NCBI RefSeq assembly: GCF_013128195.2
Contig: NZ_CP053452.2
Location: 7,626,001 to 7,690,000, forward strand
Source: Frigoriglobus tundricola
GTDB taxonomy: Bacteria; Planctomycetota; Planctomycetia; Gemmatales; Gemmataceae
DNA length: 64,000 nt
Reading direction: 5' to 3'
Positions 52,005 through 60,306 of the stretch are shown in pieces. Every line of letters starts with the position of its first letter. Position 1 is the stretch's first letter. A program made the translations under genes and the position numbers. The notes beneath the pieces are model-generated. The model saw only the letters and a program-made list of their open reading frames with translations. It did no database searches and was not told where the DNA came from.

Positions 52005-52390
52005 AGTTGGTGTTGCAGTGCGCCATGTGCGGCACCCTTCACCCGGTCGGGTCCCCGTCGTGTTCCACGTGCCGGGCGTCCGGAGTGCCGCAGATGCGGT
52101 TGATGTTCGAGTGCTCCGCTTGCGGCGCCCTCGGCCTCAACCCGTCGTGCAGCGCGTGCCCGGTCGGCGTGCCACTGGACCTGGACGACGATCTGATCGT
52201 CGCGGAGGAGGTTCCCGACGAACCGCTCCGGATCGACCCCGTGGGCCTCGGAGCCTTTGAGGAAATCGACCTGGATTTGGACCTGGGGCTAGGGGACGAA
52301 CTCGCGCTGGAACTGGACGACGAGGACGAAGCCGTAATCATTGACCGGACGGACGGGGACGATGCGGTCGATTTTGAGGCGACGGGCTGA
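52001..52390 (+). CDS. double zinc-ribbon protein with acidic tail
   Basis: GTG 52001 overlaps the phosphatase stop and follows GGAGGG. The 129 residues begin with two zinc ribbons: 'CAMCGTLHPVGSPSCSTC' and 'CSACGALGLNPSCSAC'. The second half is strongly acidic ('LDLDDDLIVAEEVPDE', 'EEIDLDLDLGLGDELALELD') and ends 'DAVDFEATG', likely disordered. Zinc ribbons followed by acidic tails often act as adaptors for nucleic acid or protein partners. Alternating hydrophobic/acidic residues make a phospho-independent docking strip possible (inference). Confidence 0.82.
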   Translation: MKLVLQCAMCGTLHPVGSPSCSTCRASGVPQMRLMFECSACGALGLNPSCSACPVGVPLDLDDDLIVAEEVPDEPLRIDPVGLGAFEEIDLDLDLGLGDELALELDDEDEAVIIDRTDGDDAVDFEATG

Positions 52391-52427
52391 TACGAAACGG
52401 TGTGGAGGGCGCCGACCGATTTTCGTC

Positions 52428-52582
52428 CGGCCCGCTCCCTTGCGGGAGTGGGTGGCGAGGCTGTTTGGCCGGGCGAGGGGCCGCTCAGCAACGGAAACAG
52501 CGGGGTGCGATCTTCAGGGGCGTTGGTTCCCCTCACCCGGCCGCCAAGGCGCCAGCCACCTTCTCCCGCAAGGGGAGTGGGC
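52428..52582. repeat. family B palindromic element between island genes
   Basis: Left arm from about 52428 (GGCCCGCTCCCTTGCGGGAG, then TGGGTGGCGAGGCTGTTTGG) and right arm to about 52582 are imperfect reverse complements, with 'CCCCTCACCCGGCCGCCAAG' and 'CTCCCGCAAGGGGAG' on the right. It lies upstream of the ATG at 52629 while that frame stays open through it. Confidence 0.82.
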
Positions 52583-52628
52583 CGAGCACGAGCGTATGAT
52601 CGGGTGCGACGGTGGGGGGAAGTCGCGG

Positions 52629-55022
52629 ATGGACAACCTGATCGCGCGGTGCCCCAACTGTGGCATGGAGCAGGCGGACGCGTTCGCCCACTGCTTCGTG
52701 TGCATGACGCCGTCGCGGTGGTGGTGCCGGGCGTGTTGCGCGTGGCGCCCGACGCGCGGCTGCCCGGCCTGCGGCGGCGGGCTGACCGTGCCGTCCGAGG
52801 TGTTCCTGGGCGGGTGGCCCGTCGGCACCACGGTCCCGTTCAAGATCACCGCCCGCAACCCGAACAACAGACTGGTCGGCTGCGCGGTCAGCACGGCCGA
52901 TGAAGGGGTGACGATCCTCGCTCCGCGTATCCTCGTCGCGCCTTTTGGATATGTGGACGTGTCCGGTCGGATCACCCTCCCGCCCGGGCCGCTCGGGCGC
53001 CGCACCTTTCGGCTCGCGTTCCCGACCGGGGTGACGGTCGAAACGGTGCTGGTCGTCGAAGCGCAGGTGCCCACCCCGCGCCTCGAATTCGTCCCCGCGC
53101 ATGTCGCGCTGCGTGCCCCGCGCCCGGGGGGAACGGTGTCCTCGGCGATCGCACTGAAGAACACCGGCAACGTGGCGCTTACCGCGGCGCTGTCCGCCGA
53201 AGACCTCTGGTTGTCCGCCGACCCCAGGCGGCTGACACTCGCACCCGGTGAATCGGTGGACGTGCGGTTGCGGGCCCGGAGCCGGAAAACGGACTCCGGC
53301 ACCCGCGAAACGCTGCTCACCGCGGTGGCCGAGGGCGGGACCTGGGCGGCGACGGTCCGGTACGCGCTCCCTCCGCCCGAACTGACTGCGAACCCGGTTT
53401 CTTTTGGGGAGCTGAGCTCCGGGGGCCGGTCGGTCGCGGAGGTCGTCGTGCGGAACACGGGGCACGTGCGGGTGGTCTGCGCGGTCACGGTCGCGGCCCC
53501 GTGGTTGAGTGCGCTCCCGGCGCGGATCAACCTGGCACCGGGCGGCGAGAGGACGGTCCGCCTTCGCGCGCTCGTCACCGCGGAACACGACGGCCCCCTG
53601 GCGTCCGAGCTGATTTTGACTTCGGACGGGGAGGTGGTGCTGCGCGTGCCCGTGACGGCGACCGCGACCCGGCCGCGCCCGCAGCTCCGGCCGGTCCGCC
53701 GCCAGCGCGTCCTCGACGCGGCCGGTACGGCGATCGAGCGGAGGTTCCAACTCGCCAACGACGGCGACGGGCGGCTCGACCTCACGGCCGGGGCCGACCA
53801 GCCGTGGGTCAAGCTCCTTACGCCCGAACTCTCGGTGGCGCCGGGCAAGAAGCGGAACCTGCGGTACCGGCTGGACCTCACGGTCCTGCCACGCGGAGAG
53901 CACAAGGCGACCATCACGCTCGCGACCAACGCCGGGCCGGTTGAAGTGCCAATTGCCGTTACCGTACTCGATCCGAACCCGCTGCTGGAGATTTTACCCG
54001 CACCGGCGATGGGCGCGGTGTCGCCCGGCCTGCCGCTGTCCGCGTTCGTGCAGGTGCGCAACGCCGGGATCGGTCTTCTCACCGTGCGGGCCGAGAGCGA
54101 AAGCCCCTGGGTGGTCGTTTCGCCGCCACTCGTGGACGTTCCCGCCGGGCCGCCGGTGCGGCTCAACCTGTCGATCCGCGTGGCCGGCCTCGGGGGCGGC
54201 GAACACGAGGCGGCGGTGCGGCTGACGAGCAACGGCGGCAGCGGGCGGGCGGCCGTGCGCTTCCGGCTCCCGGTGGAACAGATCGACGTGCCCAAACGGA
54301 TCGACTTGGGCGACCTGCCGGCGGGGCAATCTGCGGGCCACGCTCTCAGGGTCCGGAACTTCGGGCCGGACCGCGTGGGGCTGACGGTTCGGGGCGAACA
54401 CCCGTGGTTGGAACCCGGGCGCGATTATCTCACCGTGAACCCCGGCGAGACGGTCGCGCTCCCGTTCCGCGTGAACCTGCCGTCCGGCGTGCTGGGGCCC
54501 GTGGGGAGCACGCTCGTTCTGGAGGGGCGTGCGGTGCGCTACGCGGTCGCGGTGCGGGCGTGGGCGCGGAAGGTCGAACTGGTGCTACTGCCGGGTGTCG
54601 TGTCGCTCGGTCCCGTGAATCCCTGTGAGGTGCGGACGTTCACGGTTGACGTTCTTAACGCGGGCGAGATCGCGGCCGACATTCGCGAGTCGCACACGTC
54701 GGGTCCGCTCGAGGTCTGGGTGCGACGGGCGACCGTGTTGCCGGGCGAACGGGTCACCCTGCTCGGGCGCGTGCGCGTGAACGAGCGGCGGACGGGTGCC
54801 TCAGTGCGTGCGACGGTTCAACTGGCCGACGGTGCGGCCCTGGGGGTCGTCGCGCGGGTGGTGGCGCCGACGCTGGCGGGGGCACTGGCGGTTGCGACCG
54901 TGGCGGGCGCGCTGCTCGCCGGCGCGGTGCTGGCCGTTTCCGTCGGCTGGTGGGCGGGCGTTCCGGCGCTGGTCCTTGGCATCTGCGCGAGTGCCTGGAT
55001 CTACGACCGCCAGACGACGTGA
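52629..55022 (+). CDS. zinc-ribbon, repeated beta-sandwich, C-terminal membrane protein
   Basis: ATG 52629 gives 797 residues; ATG 52596 is possible and the frame stays open still farther up. Three cysteine pairs form N-terminal zinc modules: 'CPNCGMEQADAFAHCFVC', 'WWCRACCAW' and 'RGCPACGGGL'. The bulk is a run of about six or seven immunoglobulin-like beta-sandwich repeats of roughly 95-100 residues with phrases such as 'VVRNTGHVRVVCAVTVAAPW' and 'QVRNAGIGLLTVRAESESPW', recalling ASH/BACON-like domains. The C-terminus has one or two hydrophobic helices ('ATVAGALLAGAVLAVSVGWW'). If the zinc part is cytosolic, so are the repeats, which suggests an internal membrane scaffold. Confidence 0.82.
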   Translation: MDNLIARCPNCGMEQADAFAHCFVCMTPSRWWCRACCAWRPTRGCPACGGGLTVPSEVFLGGWPVGTTVPFKITARNPNNRLVGCAVSTADEGVTILAPRILVAPFGYVDVSGRITLPPGPLGRRTFRLAFPTGVTVETVLVVEAQVPTPRLEFVPAHVALRAPRPGGTVSSAIALKNTGNVALTAALSAEDLWLSADPRRLTLAPGESVDVRLRARSRKTDSGTRETLLTAVAEGGTWAATVRYALPPPELTANPVSFGELSSGGRSVAEVVVRNTGHVRVVCAVTVAAPWLSALPARINLAPGGERTVRLRALVTAEHDGPLASELILTSDGEVVLRVPVTATATRPRPQLRPVRRQRVLDAAGTAIERRFQLANDGDGRLDLTAGADQPWVKLLTPELSVAPGKKRNLRYRLDLTVLPRGEHKATITLATNAGPVEVPIAVTVLDPNPLLEILPAPAMGAVSPGLPLSAFVQVRNAGIGLLTVRAESESPWVVVSPPLVDVPAGPPVRLNLSIRVAGLGGGEHEAAVRLTSNGGSGRAAVRFRLPVEQIDVPKRIDLGDLPAGQSAGHALRVRNFGPDRVGLTVRGEHPWLEPGRDYLTVNPGETVALPFRVNLPSGVLGPVGSTLVLEGRAVRYAVAVRAWARKVELVLLPGVVSLGPVNPCEVRTFTVDVLNAGEIAADIRESHTSGPLEVWVRRATVLPGERVTLLGRVRVNERRTGASVRATVQLADGAALGVVARVVAPTLAGALAVATVAGALLAGAVLAVSVGWWAGVPALVLGICASAWIYDRQTT

Positions 55023-55188
55023 TGCGGGCACCGCGCGGGCGATGAGAGCGATCACCAGATGAGCTTGCGTGGGTAAAGAGTTGGTCTGCCCTCTTCTTGT
55101 TTCCTACATATACTCTCTGCCCGGAACCGGTGAGCGATGCTAGACTAGAACTCGATTCGCACCTGCCGGAACGGGGCCAGTTTGTGCT

Positions 55189-56670
55189 ATGACGGACGAG
55201 TTGGCCGAAGCGTTGGTCGCACTCTTCGAGCGGCTCGGACCGTATGTTCAGACCGATGCGCAGTTGCGCGCCGCCGTCACCGGGCTCGGCCGCGCGATCA
55301 CCGCGTGGACCGAACAGCTCGGCCCTCCGCCTCAGGTACAGCCCCCCGTTTCCGAACCGGCGCTCCCGCCGGCCCCACCGGTCGTCATCCCGTCGGACTT
55401 TTCGCTCGCCAAACCGCCCGCCCCGATCGTTCGCGCCTCGACCCTTCCCGACGAGGACGACCGCGGCATCACGCCGGTCGAGCTGTCGGTCATCGCCCGC
55501 CGGTGCCAGTTAAAAGCGGAGGCGGCCCGGGTGATGGCGGCCCGCAAACGGGGCCACACCTCGCCCCCGCTCCCCGATGATCTCGTGAGGCGGGCCGGCG
55601 GGCTGCCCGACTGTGACCTGTGGATGCTCCACCCCGGTGACTACGTGGACGCGCCGAAGGCGTGGGAGGACCTGGCCGGGGCGTTCGCCGTGGGCGCGGA
55701 GGCGGCCGACCTGCTGGCGGTGCTGAAGGAGCTGCCCGAGGGGCTGGCCGAGCGGCACCGCGAGCGCGTTCTGTACGCCGTCGCCGAGTCGCAGGCGATG
55801 ATGTGGGCGGGGCTCCTGGACGTCCACCGGCGCGTGGACAACGACCAAGTGCACCTGTTCGTTCACGTGCGCGAGGCGGCGCGGGCGTCGCAGATCTACA
55901 TCAACCGCTATTTGAAGCGCGAGGACCGGGTGGCCGCGGACACGTGGCCGGCGCTCCTGAGCCGGATCGCGGTGCTGAAGGAGCAACTGTCCGACGCACG
56001 CGGCAAGGCCCGGACGCGCGACAAGGGGCTCACGAACCTGAAGTACAAGTTGCGGAAAATGGCCGAGGTGCCGGCGAACGCGGCCGCCGAGTGGCCGCGG
56101 GTGCTGGAACTCCTCGACGAGGTGGTGGCCGCGGGCGTGCCCGCGAGCAACGCGGACGTTCGGGAGCTGCTCCTGCCGGTTCTGGACACGCTCCCCGAGG
56201 ACCAGGAGCCGGGGCCGCACGCCGAGCGGGTGTTCCAGGCGGTGAACGAGTTCCTGGCGTCGCGCCCCGCGCCGCTCCCCGCGGCGGGTGAGGAGGAGCC
56301 GTCCGCGGAGGTGCGGGCGGTCGCCGACCTGCTCCGCGGTCGCGAGGTGGTGCTGATCGGCGGCGTGGAGCGGGCCGCCAGCGCCCGTGCCATCGAACGG
56401 GCGTTCGGCCTGTCGGACCTCAACTGGATCTCGACGCGGCCGCACGAGTCGGTAACGATCTTCGAGCCGGCGGTCGCGCGCGGGGCCGTGGCGGTGGTGC
56501 TCCTGGCGATCCGGTGGGCGAGCCACAGTTACGGTGACGTGAAGGACTATTGTGAGAAGTACGGCAAGCCGATGGTGTACCTCACGGCCGGGTACAACCC
56601 GAACCAGATCGCCCACCAGATCCTCGCGCAAGTGGGCGACCGGCTCCGGGCGCTCAACCGCGCGGGTTGA
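55189..56670 (+). CDS. large protein with C-terminal DUF2325 domain
   Basis: ATG 55189 gives 493 residues. An N-terminal helical part (1-40) and a Pro-rich linker (45-75) lead to a mostly helical middle with a long charged coiled-coil ('LSDARGKARTRDKGLTNLKY'). The last 100 or so residues match DUF2325: 'REVVLIGGVERAASARAIER', 'ARGAVAVVLLAIRWASHSYG', 'DVKDYCEKYGKPMVYLTAG'. DUF2325 is a Rossmann-like domain of unknown function seen in regulatory or conflict-related proteins. It ends the island, 166 bases after the scaffold gene. Confidence 0.85.
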   Translation: MTDELAEALVALFERLGPYVQTDAQLRAAVTGLGRAITAWTEQLGPPPQVQPPVSEPALPPAPPVVIPSDFSLAKPPAPIVRASTLPDEDDRGITPVELSVIARRCQLKAEAARVMAARKRGHTSPPLPDDLVRRAGGLPDCDLWMLHPGDYVDAPKAWEDLAGAFAVGAEAADLLAVLKELPEGLAERHRERVLYAVAESQAMMWAGLLDVHRRVDNDQVHLFVHVREAARASQIYINRYLKREDRVAADTWPALLSRIAVLKEQLSDARGKARTRDKGLTNLKYKLRKMAEVPANAAAEWPRVLELLDEVVAAGVPASNADVRELLLPVLDTLPEDQEPGPHAERVFQAVNEFLASRPAPLPAAGEEEPSAEVRAVADLLRGREVVLIGGVERAASARAIERAFGLSDLNWISTRPHESVTIFEPAVARGAVAVVLLAIRWASHSYGDVKDYCEKYGKPMVYLTAGYNPNQIAHQILAQVGDRLRALNRAG

Positions 56671-56827
56671 CAGAAGACGATCTCACGCAAAGCCGCAGAG
56701 AAGACAAGGGAAGAACACAGACGTGTGAGTAAACAACGAGATGAAAAGGGCGTTCACCGCTCGTGAAACAGGAGGCCAATGTTCGCGATAGTGTTTTTGG
56801 AGTCGGCTGATTGGGCTGGCTTTTACC

Positions 56828-56852
56828 ACCCGCCGCTAGTATTCCGGCGGGT
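56828..56852 (+). promoter_or_regulatory. leader hairpin upstream of DUF1559 gene
   Basis: ACCCGCCG at 56828-56835 pairs with 56845-56852 around a 9-base loop, 25 bases before the GTG start. It may be a terminator of the upstream unit or a leader structure. Confidence 0.35.
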
Positions 56853-56877
56853 CTAAGCTTTCACGGATGGAGGGGCT

Positions 56878-57798
56878 GTGCGCCGCTCTCGCATCGGATT
56901 CACGTTACTCGAGCTGCTTGTTGTCATCGGGATTCTAGCAGTTCTAATCGGCCTGCTCCTCCCGGCCGTCCAGAAGGTCCGCGAACTATCACTCCGGATG
57001 CGGAGCGAGAACAACGTCAAGCAGTTCAGTCTGGCTGTACTCACTTATGCCGACACGCGCGACGGCCAGTTGCCGTCTACCGACTACCGCTCACCCGCGT
57101 TTCCGTTAAACGTCCATCAGTGCGCCGAAATGATCCTCCGGTCGGACTCTTTTGCGAGCGGGGCTAAGTGGATTTTTCATTGGGAGCAGACGTTCCTCAG
57201 CCCCGCCGATCCCTCAGTCGATTGGTTCGTCAGCCAAGACGCGGCGAATCGGGCGGCGCTCGAACCCGGGTCCGTCGGTGCCAACTCCTATCAGGGCTTG
57301 GCACCAACGAGCTACACGGCGAACGCGCAGGTGTTCCGTGGATCGCCACGCTACCCGTTTGGCATTCTCGATGGCGTGTCCAACACCATTTTCTACGCCG
57401 AGAGGTATGCGGACTGCCGACTCAACGCGGACGATTACGCGGACCAGTTCGTCATGTTCGCTTGGGGCGGGCCGAACTTCGCGCCGGGGGCCAGTGAGGA
57501 TCAAGTGTACCCCGTCCAGGTGCCTGGAGGGGTGAGCCAGCCGAGTCGGTCCGGAGCGACGTTCCAACCTCGTCCGGTTTGGCACCCCCGCCCGGGCACT
57601 CCTGATGGAGTTCTTGAACTGTACACCAACCCGCCTCCGGGTTACTGCGATCCAACCATCCCGCAAACGCCTCACACGGCGGGTATGATTGTTGGTTTGG
57701 GTGACGGCTCGGTTCGCACTATTACTTCGGCAAGGAAGTTGCTCAAAACTAGACGAGTCCACATTGAGGCCCTGATGGGTCTTGCCATCGTCCGATAG
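56878..57798 (+). pseudogene. DUF1559 gene, 5' part, disrupted by IS630
   Basis: The frame starts at GTG 56878 after GGAGGGG. The prepilin-type start is '[20 protein letters not shown]' and then '[10 protein letters not shown]', as in the other DUF1559 genes. The family phrase '[18 protein letters not shown]' is present, and '[12 protein letters not shown]' opens the C-terminal motif. At residue 281 the IS630 copy enters at a TA; the last 25 or so residues ('[20 protein letters not shown]') come from the IS end. The true C-terminus is preserved beyond the IS at 58883. The chimeric product has lost the family ending and is probably non-functional. Confidence 0.9.
57720..57721. repeat. TA target-site duplication, left
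   Basis: The TA dinucleotide at 57720-57721 is repeated at 58881-58882, as expected for IS630/Tc1 type insertion. Confidence 0.85.
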
Positions 57799-58880
57799 GT
57801 TGCTGTGTCATGGCGATCACCTTGCCGGATTCTCGTGGGCTGTCCGACGACGTCATGCAGGCGTTGCGCGTGCGCGCGTTGCACGCGATCGAGTCCGGGT
57901 TCTCGCAAGCCGATGTGGCCCGCGTGCTGGGTGTGGCGGGTGAAACGGTGTCGCGTTGGTGGACGGCGTACACGACCGGCGGGTTGGACGCCCTGCCCCA
58001 GGATCGCACCGGGCGCCCGGTCGGAACCGGGCGCACCCTTTCCGACACACAGTGTGCTCATCTGCAACAGCTCCTGGACACAAAGAGCCCGGCGGATCTG
58101 GGGATCGCCGCGCCGGTGTGGAACCGTCGCGCGGTTCGCGATCTGATCCTCAAGGAGTACGGGCTCCGGATGCCGATCCGCACCGTGGGGGAATACCTGC
58201 GGCGCTGGGGCTACACGGCCAAGAAGCCGTCCCGCCACGCCCGCAAACAAGACCCCGACGAAGTGCGGGAGTGGCTCGAGCAGACGTACCCGGCCATTGA
58301 GAAGCTGGCCCGGGTGGAACGGGCCACCATCTTCTGGTGCGATGAAACGGGGGTCGCCGCCGACGCGTATCCCGGTTACGGGTACGCCCGCGCGGGCGAA
58401 CGGGCGACGATCCAGGTTCCCGATCCGCACATCCGGATCAACATGGTGTCCGGGATCAGCAACACGGGCGAGGTGCGGTTCATGACGTACGCGGGGACGA
58501 TGACCGCCGAACGGTTCATCGCGTTCCTGAAGCAGCTGCTGGCGACCGTGCCGGGCGCGATCTTTGTGATCGTGGATAGCTTGTCGGCCCACACCACGGA
58601 GACGGTCGCCACGTGGGTACAAGAGCATGAGGAACGCGTGGCCGTGTTTTATCTGCCCCGGTACAGCCCCGAATTGAACCCCGACGAATATCTCAACAAC
58701 GACCTGAAGGGGAACGTGCATGACGCCGGCTTGCCCGACACCAGCAAGACCTTGCGATCGCGCGTCCAACGCTTCATGCACAAGCTCCTCATGCTCCCCA
58801 AACACGTGATGAGCTACTTCCTCCACCCCAAGATCAGCTATTGCTCATCAGATTAATGACAATCTTGTTTGCCGAGGTAA
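57722..58880 (+). mobile_element. IS630-family insertion sequence, complete
   Basis: A 1159-base element bounded by imperfect terminal inverted repeats: left TTACTTCGGCAAGGAAGTTG and right, as complement, TTACCTCGGCAAACAAGATT (about 18 of the first 24 match). It contains a single full-length transposase gene and is flanked by TA on both sides. Removing the element and one TA restores the DUF1559 reading frame, so the limits are certain to the base. Confidence 0.93.
57810..58856 (+). CDS. IS630-family transposase
   Basis: ATG 57810 gives 348 residues. N-terminal HTH region: 'ALHAIESGFSQADVARVLGV' and 'SRWWTAYTTGGLDALPQDRT'. A winged-helix part follows ('LILKEYGLRMPIRTVGEYLR'). The DDE catalytic triad is intact: Asp in 'TIFWCDETGVAADAYPGYGY', Asp in 'IFVIVDSLSAHTTETVA' and Glu in 'YSPELNPDEYLNNDLKGNV'. 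Length fits the family. Because all active-site residues are present and no frameshift is seen, the element may still be able to move. Confidence 0.95.
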   Translation: MAITLPDSRGLSDDVMQALRVRALHAIESGFSQADVARVLGVAGETVSRWWTAYTTGGLDALPQDRTGRPVGTGRTLSDTQCAHLQQLLDTKSPADLGIAAPVWNRRAVRDLILKEYGLRMPIRTVGEYLRRWGYTAKKPSRHARKQDPDEVREWLEQTYPAIEKLARVERATIFWCDETGVAADAYPGYGYARAGERATIQVPDPHIRINMVSGISNTGEVRFMTYAGTMTAERFIAFLKQLLATVPGAIFVIVDSLSAHTTETVATWVQEHEERVAVFYLPRYSPELNPDEYLNNDLKGNVHDAGLPDTSKTLRSRVQRFMHKLLMLPKHVMSYFLHPKISYCSSD

Positions 58881-58882
58881 TA

Positions 58883-58979
58883 TCAGCCGTGGTGTTTCTC
58901 CAGGAACGTTCTGGTCCCTTATTACTCCGGATGGGAGCGAAGCGGTCTCACCAGATTGACGCGGGGCACGCCCTGGCCG
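58883..58979 (+). pseudogene. DUF1559 gene, 3' remnant after IS630
   Basis: Joined to the 5' part at 57721, this reads 'ISRGVSPGTFWSLITPDG', then Ser-Glu-Ala-Val-Ser-Pro-Asp and a TGA at 58977-58979, the canonical DUF1559 ending. The restored protein would have 306 residues. Alone it has no start codon. Confidence 0.9.
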
Positions 58980-59349
58980 ATGGGTTGGGAGCCCCAGCCC
59001 TTTCGACATGCCCTTGTTGTTCATATCATACGTGGCCACAATGAATTACAATCGCTTGCCTGCCAGGAGCAAGGATGATCTTGCCACCAAGTAGTAAATC
59101 GCAGGCTTGGCGCAAGTGGTGATTCTTCACGCTCCGGGTGACCGTAGAATTAGAACGTACGACCGAGGCCAGGACCGCGAAATCAGGACGACGAATACGC
59201 CTTATGTTTCTGCCCGGATTCATCGTCTTGTCTCTACTTGTTTTTATCGGCGCCTTTGCGGCTTTGCATGAGATCTTCTTCTATAGCTGATTATCGCGGT
59301 CGGTTCCGTCGGGTCTTGTTCACCCAACCGTTAATCCGCAAGTCGTCGA
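58980..59349. other. 370-base gap, possible small membrane-peptide ORF
   Basis: Apart from a possible small ORF at 59138-59290 nothing was recognised. GC content is lower than in the surrounding genes. Confidence 0.5.
59138..59290 (+). CDS. possible 50-residue single-helix membrane peptide
   Basis: GTG 59138 to TGA 59290 encodes 50 residues; ATG 59204 would give 28. The first half is polar and basic ('LERTTEARTAKSGRRIRL'), the second a hydrophobic helix ('MFLPGFIVLSLLVFIGAFAA') with a short tail. This fits the positive-inside rule, but no ribosome site is clear and no homologue is recognised, so it may be a chance frame or the end of a decayed gene. Confidence 0.3.
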   Translation: MTVELERTTEARTAKSGRRIRLMFLPGFIVLSLLVFIGAFAALHEIFFYS

Positions 59350-60156
59350 TCACTCTTTGTTGAGCAGTGCATCCACCACCCAACAGCCCCGGACGTGCGG
59401 CCCCGGCCCGCGGCAGTGGTTCAGGATGTCGTCGTTCCCGCAACCCGCGTCCTCGAGTGCGTCGGCGAGGACGGGTATCGCGGTGAAGTCCCATGACTCG
59501 TACATCTGCCGGACCAGGGCGGTGACACTGGGCGCGAGCCAAGACGGGTCCGCGGCGAATGGGCGGAAAGGGTTGCCGAAGATGTCGCGGAGCGTGTTCG
59601 CGAGAGTCATTCGGACTCGCTCTTTGGCTCGGTCGATCTGGAACAGGCTCTGGCCGGGCGAGTCGCGAAGTTGCATCACCCCGGTACGGTCGAGGAGGCG
59701 AGTGCAGTAAGACACGGCATCGCCCTCACCCCCGACGAAAATTTCGAGCGGGTCTTCTCGCAAGGTCATGGACAAGGCGTGAGCCATCGCTGCTCATGAG
59801 CTGTGGTGTCGGGAGCCGCCCCACGTCCCTTCAACACGACACTCATCCAGCCCCTGATGGGCTTCCGCAATCGCCTGGGCCAGCCACTCCCAGTGGCCCG
59901 ATTTCGGAACGTGCCGGTCGGACGAGAAGTGCCATTGCTCCTGGTGCGCCCCCAACGCTCGTTCGGCGTCGGCGTCGTCGACACAACCTTCAGCAGCTTC
60001 GATGATGCGTGGGATGCGGGGGTCAGAGAATTGGCCCTCCCACTGGCGGCAACATCCGGCCATGCACAGCCGAGCCTGCCGCCTCGTGGTCCGGTTGTGA
60101 ACGAAACGGAGTATCGCGGGGTAATCGTCGCTGTTCAGCCACTCGGTTTCGTTCAT
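59350..60156 (-). pseudogene. planctomycete 'MTEAEWL-type' protein split by an in-frame TGA
   Basis: Reading the minus strand from ATG 60156, 120 residues ('MNETEWLNSDDYPAILRFVH', 'RRQARLCMAGCCRQWEGQFS') match the start of a Gemmata-type family that begins 'MTEAEWL...' with a Cys-Cys-Arg motif. A TGA at 59794-59796 then stops the frame. Two codons later, in the same frame, ATG 59787 opens 145 residues holding the family C-terminus ('LRDIFGNPFRPFAADPSWLA', 'IPVLADALEDAGCGNDDILN', 'HCRGPGPHVRGCWVVDALL'). A single CGA to TGA change explains this. Otherwise both halves look intact. The family's function is unknown. Confidence 0.8.
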
Positions 60157-60306
60157 CGGTCAACCCCTTACCCGGGCCACATCGCCGGCCGTGGCGGGAA
60201 CCGGGTCCGGCCGGGCCACGGCTCGTGTTGGGAGGGCGGCGCACTCGGGAGATCGTTTTCCCGCTCATGCCTAACGTCAACGCGCCCAACTGTGTGCCCA
60301 CTTCGG

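Noticed and set aside
46295-56670. Canonical tellurium-resistance (Ter) operon
   Set aside because: No TerD, TerC or TerB-like protein was recognised in the window; only the vWA-kinase-phosphatase logic is shared.
58841-59044. Small ORF of 67 codons after the transposase
   Set aside because: It overlaps the restored DUF1559 tail in another frame and crosses the IS boundary, so it is an accident of insertion.
59791-59799. Selenocysteine reading of the in-frame TGA
   Set aside because: No cysteine is expected at this position in the family as I recall it, and no SECIS-like hairpin directly after the codon was seen; a nonsense change is simpler.
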